From Treponema sp. (GTDB lineage Bacteria > Spirochaetota > Spirochaetia > Treponematales > Treponemataceae), in NCBI GenBank assembly GCA_016297415.1, contig JAEDGQ010000117.1:1-5023 (forward strand): a stretch of DNA of 5,023 bases. Reading direction: 5' to 3'. Positions 1-5,012 of the stretch are shown here, one piece after another. The notes beneath the pieces are model-generated. The model was not told the origin of the DNA and searched no databases. It saw only the letters and a program-made list of their open reading frames with translations. The position numbers and the translations under genes are program-made. Positions within the stretch are counted from its first letter, which is position 1, and the number at the start of each line of letters is the position of its first letter.

Positions 1-50
1 CCAATAAATGATTTTCTATTTTTCATATTCTCAACCATTTTCATCTTACC

Positions 51-422
51 GTGCCAGAAGTTGTGAAGGGGACAATATTTGCGGATGCAGGGTATTTACA
101 GAAAAAAGATGTTTTAAAACGAATGGAAGAAAAGGGAATCAAATTTGAATCTGCTCCAAGAAAAAATATGAACAGACTTATGAGCCGTTTTGAATGCTAT
201 CATATCAAGCACAGAAGCATCATTGAATCCGACTGGGGAACGCTGAAAAATAACTTTCAGCTTGAATATCATAAGGCACGAAGTATTGTCGGTATGTTCC
301 GGCACTTTTTCTATAGCATTGCAGGTTATAGGATTAACCGCAATCGAGGTCGTCTTCGACGACCTGTCAGCAGTTTAATTAAAAAAAAACACCCTCCGTT
401 ACCAGAGGGTGTTGCTTGTTAG
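51..422 (+). pseudogene. C-terminal remnant of an IS982-type transposase
   Basis: This is the last part of a DDE transposase, which in a complete element would cut and join the ends of its insertion sequence. Residues 11-15 (ADAGY) fit the block holding the second catalytic aspartate (D12). Residues 55-62 (RSIIESDW) and the following LKNNFQLEY and ARSIVGMF fit the IS982-type block with the catalytic glutamate (E59) and the conserved R/H-rich tail. The N-terminal half with the first aspartate is absent: the frame is closed by a TGA at 9-11, and bases 12-50 do not resemble the family. The GTG at 51 is only the first possible start in the open frame, not a real one. From about residue 97 the frame reads into the dispersed repeat at 338, so the last ~25 residues are repeat translated by chance. 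The gene is broken at both ends and surely inactive. I favour IS982 over IS5-like families from motif memory only. Confidence 0.72.
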
Positions 423-440
423 TAATTAACTAAACTATTT
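338..440. repeat. Direct repeat copy 1 (hairpin plus terminator module)
   Basis: This ~103-bp stretch is repeated at 529-631 with most positions identical. Both copies start CCGCAATCGA and contain the small hairpin GTCGTC-TTC-GACGAC, then CCTGTCAGCAG, an A-run (nine here, seven in copy 2), a CACCCTC..GAGGGTG stem and GCTTGTTAGTAATTA. Copy 1 begins inside the transposase remnant, so it either interrupts or replaced the true transposase 3' end. Its right end resembles the pckG stop-codon region of copy 2. The two copies lie 191 bp apart, start to start. Confidence 0.85.
381..412 (-). terminator. Second (duplicated) intrinsic terminator downstream of pckG
   Basis: On the minus strand the stem is ACACCCTC (412-405) paired with GAGGGTGT (396-389) around an eight-base imperfect loop, followed by nine U residues (389-381). 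It duplicates the terminator at 572-601. It would act as a backup stop for pckG transcripts that pass the first one, and would shield the + strand transposase remnant from antisense read-through. The loop-proximal pairs have decayed compared with copy 2. Confidence 0.7.
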
Positions 441-454
441 TGAAAGGCGTGCTT

Positions 455-500
455 GCACCTGTGTCAAGGCACGCTTCGCTTAAAGCCTTGACACAGGTGC
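455..500. repeat. Perfect 16-bp inverted repeat (large hairpin)
   Basis: Bases 455-470 (GCACCTGTGTCAAGGC) are the exact reverse complement of 485-500, separated by a 14-base loop with the motif ACGCTTCGCTT. The arms are GC-rich and there is no adjacent T-run, so it is not an ordinary intrinsic terminator. It lies between the two direct repeats. An open frame across it (440-622) is only the repeat read through. The perfect arms suggest recent origin or selection for pairing. Confidence 0.85.
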
Positions 501-502
501 TT

Positions 503-533
503 TGCGGGTATATTTCGCTACGCTATACCCGCA
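503..533. repeat. 10-bp inverted repeat with short loop
   Basis: Bases 503-512 (TGCGGGTATA) pair exactly with 524-533 (TATACCCGCA) across an 11-base loop containing TTTCGCTACGC. It follows the 455-500 hairpin by two bases, and its right arm overlaps the first bases of direct repeat copy 2. The loop resembles that of the neighbouring hairpin (CGCTTCGC-like), which suggests one family of palindromic intergenic sequences. Confidence 0.75.
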
Positions 534-631
534 ATCGAAGTCGTCTTCGACGACCTGTCAGCAGACTAATTAAAAAAACACCCTCTGTTGCCAGAGGGTG
601 TTGCTTGTTAGTAATTAGCTAACTTATTTGC
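529..631. repeat. Direct repeat copy 2, adjoining the pckG stop codon
   Basis: This is the second copy of the module at 338-440. It includes the GTCGTC/GACGAC hairpin (540-554) and the pckG terminator, and it runs through the pckG stop codon at 624-626. The neighbouring genes and the better terminator stem suggest this is the native copy, from which copy 1 was derived. That polarity is inferred. Confidence 0.83.
572..601 (-). terminator. Intrinsic terminator of pckG
   Basis: On the minus strand, about 20 bases past the pckG stop, a perfect 10-bp stem (arms 592-601 and 578-587, ACACCCTCTG/CAGAGGGTGT) closes a GCAA tetraloop and is followed by seven U residues (578-572). This is a classic Rho-independent terminator and ends the pckG transcript. 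On the + strand it lacks a good T-run, so it is directional. Confidence 0.9.
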
Positions 632-2465
632 TCAAGCGAGCTTCCAGGTCGTCGAGACAAGCTGAAAGTTCTTTTGGAAGGTGAGAACCGAATTTTGGGT
701 AGTGGTTTTCACGGATATCCTTACATTCTTTAAGCCATCCTTCTGTATCAACCTTGAGGATTTCTGGAAGAGTCTTCTTGTAGTATTCTGGAAGACCTTC
801 TGTATTGATTGCACCTTCTTTTGGCATGTAACCGATAGCTGTTTCAACACAGTTATCAACACCGTTACAGCGGTCGAAGATCCAGGCAAGTACGCGTGAG
901 TTGTCACCGTATCCTGGCCACATGAATCCACCTGGGAGTTCAGGGTTGTTTTCGTCCTTGCGGAACCAGTTAACGTAGAAAATCTTAGGAAGTTTGTCCT
1001 GATCTGCTTTAGCACCTACGTTTACCCAGTGCTGGAAGTAGTCACCCATGTTGTATCCACAGAATGGGAGGATAGCGAATGGGTCACGGCGAATCTTACC
1101 AACTTCGTCAGCGTTGATTGTAGAAGCAGCAGTGATTTCTGAACCTACGATAGAGCCAAGGAATACACCGTGGTTCCAGTCGCGTGACTGGTGTACGAGA
1201 GGAATAGTTGATGGACGGCGTCCACCAAAGAGGATAGCAGAAATTGGAACACCTTCCGGGTTTTCCCATTCTGGAGCGATACATGGACACTGTCCGGCTG
1301 GTGCTGTAAAGCGTGCATTTGGATGAGCCATTTCTTCACCCTTAGGAGCTTTGTCCTTTGGAAGAGCATCCCGAGTATTGTTTTTCCAGTCAACGAGTTT
1401 ACCTGTTGCAGGGTATCCGATTCCTTCCCACCATACATCACCGTCTTCTGTAAGAGCACAGTTAGTGAAGATTGTGTTTTTAGAAGCTGATACGAGAGCG
1501 TTTTTGTTAGATTCTGCAGAAGTTCCTGGTGCTACACCGAAGAAACCTGCTTCTGGGTTGATAGCGTAGAGACGTCCGTCTTTTCCGAACTTCATCCATG
1601 CAATATCATCACCGATTGTTTCAACTTTCCAGCCAGGGATTGTTGGAATAAGCATAGCCAGGTTTGTTTTACCACAAGCTGATGGGAAAGCACCTGTTAC
1701 ATATTTAACTTCACCCTTAGGGTTTGTAAGCTTAAGAATAAGCATGTGTTCTGCAAGCCAGCCTTCTTCGTGAGCCAGAACTGAAGCAATGCGGAGAGCG
1801 AAACATTTCTTTCCGAGGAGAGCGTTTCCGCCGTATCCTGAACCGTAAGACCATACGAGGTGTTCTTCCGGGAACTGTGAAATGTATTTCTGTTCAACTG
1901 GAGCACAAGCCCAAACACCGTTGTCTTTTGCACCGTTGTTAAGTGGTTTACCAACTGAGTGGAGACATGGAATGAAGTCATCACCCAGGTACTGCCAAAC
2001 TTTTTCGCCGGCACGTGTCATAATGTCCATGTTGAGAACAACGTATTCAGAGTCTGTAAGTTCAACACCGCATTTAGCGATTGGTGAACCCAGTGGACCC
2101 ATACAGAAAGGAATTACATACATTGTACGACCGTGCATACATCCCTTGTAAAGACCTTTCATTGTTGCCTTAAGTTCTACCGGGTCAATCCAGTTGTTTG
2201 TTGGACCAGCTGCTTCCTGTGTTTTTGCAGCGATAAATGTTCTCTTTTCTACGCGAGCTACGTCAGATGGATCTGAACGGAAAAGGAAAGAGTGTGGCTT
2301 TTTAGCCAGTGGTGTTGCAAGACCTGCATCTACACACATCTGTGCGAGACGGTCATATTCAGCTGCTGAACCGTCACAAACTACAACGTTGTCTGGTTCA
2401 CACATCTTAACGCATTCTTCAATCCAAGCTTTAATCTTGGCATTTTTGATTTCTGCTACTGTCAT
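624..2465 (-). CDS. pckG: Phosphoenolpyruvate carboxykinase (GTP)
   Basis: This cytoplasmic enzyme interconverts oxaloacetate + GTP with phosphoenolpyruvate + CO2 + GDP. At 613 residues it has the normal length for the GTP-dependent family. Visible landmarks: R71 and Y211 (substrate region), K219/K220 and H240 (metal site), the P-loop FPSACGKTN at 260-268 with S262, C264 and K266, the kinase-2 motif GDDIAW at 285-290 with D287, NPEAGFFGVAPGTS at 303-316, NAR at 383-385, FGGRRP at 413-418, a lid-loop region near 449-460, and the guanine-pocket aromatics W500, F501, F514 and Y519 with N522. Role assignment of these residues is by alignment from memory with the mammalian cytosolic enzyme, where Y519 is a phenylalanine; the change is conservative. 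The start at 2465 is supported by AGGAG five to six bases upstream and no better alternative. It is transcribed alone from the promoter at 2498-2526 and ends at the terminator at 572-601. In a fermenting anaerobe it often works in the PEP-carboxylating direction towards malate, fumarate and succinate; direction here is inferred. Confidence 0.97.
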   Translation of the reverse strand: MTVAEIKNAKIKAWIEECVKMCEPDNVVVCDGSAAEYDRLAQMCVDAGLATPLAKKPHSFLFRSDPSDVARVEKRTFIAAKTQEAAGPTNNWIDPVELKATMKGLYKGCMHGRTMYVIPFCMGPLGSPIAKCGVELTDSEYVVLNMDIMTRAGEKVWQYLGDDFIPCLHSVGKPLNNGAKDNGVWACAPVEQKYISQFPEEHLVWSYGSGYGGNALLGKKCFALRIASVLAHEEGWLAEHMLILKLTNPKGEVKYVTGAFPSACGKTNLAMLIPTIPGWKVETIGDDIAWMKFGKDGRLYAINPEAGFFGVAPGTSAESNKNALVSASKNTIFTNCALTEDGDVWWEGIGYPATGKLVDWKNNTRDALPKDKAPKGEEMAHPNARFTAPAGQCPCIAPEWENPEGVPISAILFGGRRPSTIPLVHQSRDWNHGVFLGSIVGSEITAASTINADEVGKIRRDPFAILPFCGYNMGDYFQHWVNVGAKADQDKLPKIFYVNWFRKDENNPELPGGFMWPGYGDNSRVLAWIFDRCNGVDNCVETAIGYMPKEGAINTEGLPEYYKKTLPEILKVDTEGWLKECKDIRENHYPKFGSHLPKELSACLDDLEARLSK

Positions 2466-2497
2466 TGATTTCTCCTATAAAAAAATCTTTAACACTA

Positions 2498-2526
2498 ATT
2501 ATAGAGTTTTTAGGGGTTGTATTCAA
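2498..2526 (-). promoter_or_regulatory. Sigma-70-type promoter of pckG
   Basis: Read on the minus strand, a -35 box TTGAAT (2526-2521, four of six consensus bases) and a perfect -10 box TATAAT (2503-2498) are separated by exactly 17 bases. Transcription would start near 2491, giving a leader of about 25 bases that ends in AGGAG just before the pckG ATG. The short leader leaves no room for a riboswitch or attenuator. Confidence 0.8.
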
Positions 2527-2536
2527 TTAGAATACA
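2518..2536. promoter_or_regulatory. 19-bp palindrome over the pckG -35 box, possible operator
   Basis: TGTATTC (2518-2524) and GAATACA (2530-2536) are exact reverse complements around the five-base centre AATTA. The site covers the whole pckG -35 element. A dimeric regulator bound here would block polymerase at pckG and could also affect the divergent permease gene. The arms do not match a consensus I can name with confidence, and no regulator gene lies in the window. Confidence 0.5.
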
Positions 2537-2556
2537 CTATTTTTATTCTGTAATTT

Positions 2557-2653
2557 GCGGCAGGGACAGTAGGAGCGGCGAAGCCGTTGCGAAGCAATGG
2601 AGCGCTTATGCGCGGAACTCCGGATGGCCCGGTGACGGTTTACCGGCAGCCGC
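2557..2653 (-). repeat. Structured intergenic repeat, copy A
   Basis: Read on the minus strand, this GC-rich element aligns along most of its length with copy B at 4144-4252 on the plus strand. Shared blocks include GGGCCA, GTTCCGC, CATTG, CAACGGCTTCGCCGC and TGTCCCT. It is closed by GCGGC (2557-2561) pairing with GCCGC (2649-2653), and contains an inner stem GGAG (2572-2575)/CTCC (2618-2621), plus small hairpins GGC-GAA-GCC, TTGC-GAA-GCAA and GCGC-TTAT-GCGC. It lies between the pckG promoter and the permease gene, followed by an A-tract and three AAATT-like units. I see no open frame in it. Confidence 0.82.
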
Positions 2654-2728
2654 CCCTATAGGAAAAAAAATTAAATTAAATTAAAATATTGTTAACTTCA
2701 AAGTCTGGAGAGAAAGAAAGGAAAAAGT

Positions 2729-4135
2729 ATGGAATTAAAATGGATTATCCTTGGAATTGCTGTGCTGATGTATGCACTTGTAATTGCATTTCAGGAAAAA
2801 AAAGTCTGGTTTACAACTCTGGCAGCTCTGGTTTGTCTGGGTCTGGCTGTAACAAACCAGCTTTTTGTAAATGACGCAGGTGAATTTGTAACAGGAGCTT
2901 CTGCAGTAACATTTGCCCTTGAACATCTTGTTAACTGGAATGTTCTTATGATTTATCTGGGTGCAATGACTATTGCGGCTCTTTTTCTTTATTCCAGGGT
3001 CCCTGCAAAAATTGCTGACTGGCTTGTTTCTGTTTCGCCTTCAACAGGTGTGGCAATCGTATTGATTCTTGCCATGACAGGTATTATTTCGATTTTTGTG
3101 GAAAATGTAGCAACTGTTCTTGTTATGGCTCCAATTGCCCTGTCCCTGTGCAAAAAACTTAAAATGAATCCTACAATGTTCATGGTTGGTCTTGCAGTTA
3201 TGTCTAATCTTGAAGGTACTGCAACTCTGGTTGGTGATCCTCCAAGCATGATTTTTGCTTCTTATGCAGGCTATAACTTCAACGACTTCTTCTATCATGT
3301 AATTCCTGCAACAGGAGATAAACTGGCAGAAGGTCATCTTTCAATCTTCTTTATTGTTCAGGCTGGACTTCTTGCCGGCTGTATTTTCTTTATGTTTGTA
3401 TTTGCAAAATATAAGGATAAGACAGTTGTAGAAGGAGAACCTGTAATTTCTTCATTCCCTGCAGTTTTGATGCTGTCTATGATTTTTGGTCTTGGAATCC
3501 TTTCTTTCATTTCTGAATGGCTCAAAACTTTTGTTCCGGAAACTGTAATGAACTTTTCTTCCGGCGGACTTGTATTTATTCTTGCTCTTATAGGTATTGT
3601 CTGGTACATGGCAAGCCAGAAAAAGACAAAGTCAGAAACATGGAATCTTATTAAAGAACTGGACTGGGAAACAATTTTCTTCCTTATCGGAATTTTCGTA
3701 GTAGTTGGTGCAATCAGCGGAGCCGGGCTTTTAAGTGATCTGGCAAAAAGCCTTTATGCACTTTGCGGCGGTCAGAAGGTTCTTGGATTTATCGTAATTC
3801 TTTTGATTTCCGTTCTTATTTCCGGTTTTGTTGATAATGTTCCATACATTATGGTTATGCTTCCAATGGCTCAGCAGATGGCCGTTCAGTTTGGAATGGC
3901 TACAGAAGCAAATAATTATGCCGGTTCAGAACTGTTTATGTTTGCACTTCTGATTGGTTCCTGTCTTGGCGGAAACCTTACTCCTTTTGGTGCCAGTGCA
4001 AATGTTGTAGCAATGGGAATCGTAAAAAAAGAAGGTTATCCTATGAACTTTGGAAAATGGCTTATTCTTGGAGGTACCTTTACAGTTCTTACAACTGCTG
4101 CCAGTGCCAGTGTACTCTGGCTTTTGTGGTCATAA
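2729..4135 (+). CDS. ArsB/NhaD/SLC13-like ion transporter superfamily permease
   Basis: This 468-residue integral membrane protein probably moves an anion, a dicarboxylate or Na+/H+ across the inner membrane. Hydrophobic segments, around ten or more, start near residues 5, 27, 70, 107, 127, 206, 245, 279, 315, 352, 402 and 445. The family's duplicated core is visible. The first half has ENVATVLVMAP (125-135) followed by SNLEGTATLVGDPP (159-172). The second half has DNVPYIMVMLP (369-379) followed by SCLGGNLTPFGASAN (411-425). These paired re-entrant-loop motifs resemble COG1055 (ArsB/NhaD) and the OCA2-like group more than classic citrate carriers. Compared with the usual GDPPN the first motif ends GDPPS, which I recall in some uncharacterised members. 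The start at 2729 has AAAGGA about six bases upstream. The gene is divergent from pckG and is flanked on both sides by copies of one inverted repeat. There is no arsR or other arsenic gene in the window, so an arsenite role is not supported. The substrate is unknown. Confidence 0.88.
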   Translation: MELKWIILGIAVLMYALVIAFQEKKVWFTTLAALVCLGLAVTNQLFVNDAGEFVTGASAVTFALEHLVNWNVLMIYLGAMTIAALFLYSRVPAKIADWLVSVSPSTGVAIVLILAMTGIISIFVENVATVLVMAPIALSLCKKLKMNPTMFMVGLAVMSNLEGTATLVGDPPSMIFASYAGYNFNDFFYHVIPATGDKLAEGHLSIFFIVQAGLLAGCIFFMFVFAKYKDKTVVEGEPVISSFPAVLMLSMIFGLGILSFISEWLKTFVPETVMNFSSGGLVFILALIGIVWYMASQKKTKSETWNLIKELDWETIFFLIGIFVVVGAISGAGLLSDLAKSLYALCGGQKVLGFIVILLISVLISGFVDNVPYIMVMLPMAQQMAVQFGMATEANNYAGSELFMFALLIGSCLGGNLTPFGASANVVAMGIVKKEGYPMNFGKWLILGGTFTVLTTAASASVLWLLWS

Positions 4136-4143
4136 GATAAAGG

Positions 4144-4252
4144 GCGTTCCGGCGGCAGGCCGCCGTCGGGCCAACCGGTGTTCCGCTTACGCTTCATTGT
4201 TAAGCTGCAGGCAGCTTAACAACGGCTTCGCCGCACCTAATGTCCCTAACGC
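4144..4252 (+). repeat. Structured intergenic repeat, copy B
   Basis: The element starts nine bases after the permease stop codon and is the inverted counterpart of copy A at 2557-2653. It is closed by GCGTT (4144-4148)/AACGC (4248-4252), with an inner stem GGTG (4177-4180)/CACC (4234-4237), a GGCGGC-AG-GCCGCC hairpin (4151-4164) and a perfect 12-bp hairpin (4197-4208 with 4211-4222). The 12-bp hairpin occupies the position where copy A has the much shorter TTGC/GCAA hairpin. It lies in the 3' untranslated region of the permease transcript and is followed at once by an A-run that starts the next repeat element. Confidence 0.82.
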
Positions 4253-4355
4253 AAAAAAAAGGGGCTGTCCAATAAGTTTGCATTACGGTGGTTGAGTTTA
4301 TCGAAACCACCATATTTAGTGTAGCAGTCATTACTTATTGGACATCCCTTTTTTT
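4253..4355. repeat. MITE-like inverted-repeat element, also a two-way terminator
   Basis: The left arm (4253-4277: eight A residues, then GGGGCTGTCCAATAAGT) is nearly the reverse complement of the right arm (4333-4355: ACTTATTGGACATCCC, then seven T residues). An internal hairpin GGTGGTT (4287-4293)/AACCACC (4305-4311) lies between them. A related copy lies at 4880-4958. The A-run at one end and T-run at the other give a stem with a U-tract on either strand, so it can end transcription of both the permease (+) and the convergent hypothetical gene (-). Ends like GGGGCTGTCC recall insertion-sequence termini, so it may be a non-autonomous transposable element. No target-site duplication is clear amid the A and T runs. 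Confidence 0.75.
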
Positions 4356-4389
4356 ATGGAGGAGTATATTTTTAAATCTGATTTTGTAA

Positions 4390-4779
4390 TTACACTGTCA
4401 TGTTGAGGATTGTTCCGTTCTGAGGCTGTACGCCTGCAAGACCGTAGCCTGTAACCTGGGCTTTTTCTACTTCTGCCTGAATCTGAGACTGGTAATTCTG
4501 AATAAGGCTGTTCATCTGGTCTTCGTTAAGGGAGCCGTCATCTTCGTACTGCATTTTCGGCTGGTTTCTCATGGTTATAAGCTGATTAAGAAGTGAGTTA
4601 AGAATCTGAATCTTGCTTACAGAAACGCCTGCATTATTTTCAGTTGCCGCAACTCCTGAAATATGGTCAAACTGAGAATAAATAACAGCACCAGGCTGAA
4701 CAGGTACATAAAGTTTTCCTGAACTTCCGCTTACGATTCCGCTGTATGAATAAGCATTTAACGAAATTGAATCAACCAT
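4390..4779 (-). CDS. Hypothetical protein, 129 residues, possibly motility-regulon
   Basis: I do not recognise the family. The protein is soluble-looking, without a signal peptide, membrane segment, cysteine or tryptophan. Residues 1-22 are rich in serine, glycine and tyrosine. Residues 23-50 include YVPVQPGAVIYSQFDHISGV, and 51-70 (GVSVSKIQILNSLLNQLITM) look like an amphipathic helix. Residues 84-108 are a polar Q/N/E-rich stretch likely to be helical, and the tail 110-129 is glycine- and asparagine-containing. The ATG at 4777-4779 is preceded by GAGGT (4792-4788) at a suitable distance, and the frame is clean, so this is a real gene. A sigma-28-like promoter lies immediately upstream, which hints at a link to flagellar function; that is inference. 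It converges on the permease gene, and the inverted-repeat element at 4253-4355 would end its transcript. Confidence 0.8.
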   Translation of the reverse strand: MVDSISLNAYSYSGIVSGSSGKLYVPVQPGAVIYSQFDHISGVAATENNAGVSVSKIQILNSLLNQLITMRNQPKMQYEDDGSLNEDQMNSLIQNYQSQIQAEVEKAQVTGYGLAGVQPQNGTILNMTV

Positions 4780-4799
4780 AATTCATTACCTCATACAAA

Positions 4800-4826
4800 T
4801 TTTCGGATTTAAAAAAAGAAAGTTTA
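4800..4826 (-). promoter_or_regulatory. Sigma-28 (FliA)-like promoter of the 129-residue gene
   Basis: On the minus strand TAAACTTT (4826-4819), an 11-base spacer and TCCGAAAA (4807-4800) match the enterobacterial FliA consensus TAAAGTTT-N11-GCCGATAA at seven of eight and six of eight positions, with the exact spacing. Transcription would start near 4793, giving a very short leader that begins at or next to the GAGGT ribosome site. The surroundings are AT-rich, so the -35 half is easy to match by chance; the CCGA core at the right distance is the stronger part. Confidence 0.5.
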
Positions 4827-4879
4827 GAAATAAAAATTCAGAGGAAATTACTTTTTTAGAATTAAAACTTCCGGAAAAT

Positions 4880-4958
4880 AAAAAAAAGGGGATGTCCAAA
4901 AAGTTCAACTTGCGGTGGTTGAGCTTGTGGAAACCACCATATTTAGTTCAATGGTTAT
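4880..4958. repeat. Second copy of the MITE-like element, interrupted
   Basis: It begins with eight A residues and GGGGATGTCCAAAAAGTT, matching the left arm of the element at 4253. It goes on to GGTGGTTGAG..GAAACCACC and CATATTTAGT, as in that copy. The expected right arm (a reverse complement of TGTCCAAAAAGT) does not appear before the window ends. Instead the sequence changes after about 4958 to a tandem repeat. The copy is either interrupted by an insertion or truncated. It lies about 100 bases upstream of the hypothetical gene. Confidence 0.72.
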
Positions 4959-5012
4959 TTCGACAGGTGGTTCCTGAGCCTGTCGAAGGGTGGTTCCTGA
5001 GCCCGTCGAAGG
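4959..5012. repeat. Two 23-bp tandem repeats with hairpin
   Basis: Units 4967-4989 and 4990-5012 both begin GTGGTTCCTGAGCC, end GTCGAAGG, and differ at one base (T at 4981, C at 5004). The preceding TTCGACAGG (4959-4967) is the reverse complement of CCTGTCGAA (4979-4987) and forms a 9-bp hairpin with the first unit. Short dispersed sequences with the core CCTGAGCCTGTCGAAGG are, from memory, common in intergenic regions of many bacterial genomes. Confidence 0.82.

Noticed and set aside
1..44. A minus-strand frame starting near 44 or 26 and leaving the window on the left
   Set aside because: Only about ten to fourteen codons are visible, with a weak ribosome site. It cannot be told from chance in AT-rich DNA.
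440..622. A + strand 60-residue open frame
   Set aside because: It consists of the hairpins and direct repeat copy 2. It has no ribosome site or family resemblance, and its second half is the same repeat translation as the end of the transposase remnant.
338..631. Possible CRISPR-like spacing of repeats
   Set aside because: There are only two copies, of about 103 bp, separated by palindromes, and each carries a terminator. No short regular repeat-spacer pattern exists.
681..2553. Several antisense and shifted open frames across pckG
   Set aside because: They are shadows of a strongly conserved coding sequence, have no ribosome sites and show no recognisable domains.
2557..2728. A known riboswitch or attenuator in the permease leader
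   Set aside because: The structure has an inverted homologue after the same gene, so it is a dispersed repeat. I could not match it to a known riboswitch class.
2661..2728. A promoter for the permease in the AAATT-rich stretch
   Set aside because: No -35/-10 pair with acceptable spacing stands out; matches there are expected from base composition. The promoter may lie further upstream, near 2500-2556, but is not convincing there either.
2735..3609. Antisense open frames within the permease gene
   Set aside because: They overlap the conserved transmembrane gene, and their compositions are those of reversed codons.
2729..4135. Calling the permease an arsenite pump (arsB)
   Set aside because: Superfamily motifs fit, but there is no arsR, arsC or arsA nearby, and the motifs are shared with Na+/H+ antiporters and carboxylate carriers.
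4050..4295. A + strand 81-residue open frame over the permease end and repeat
   Set aside because: It overlaps the permease in another frame and then translates intergenic palindromes.
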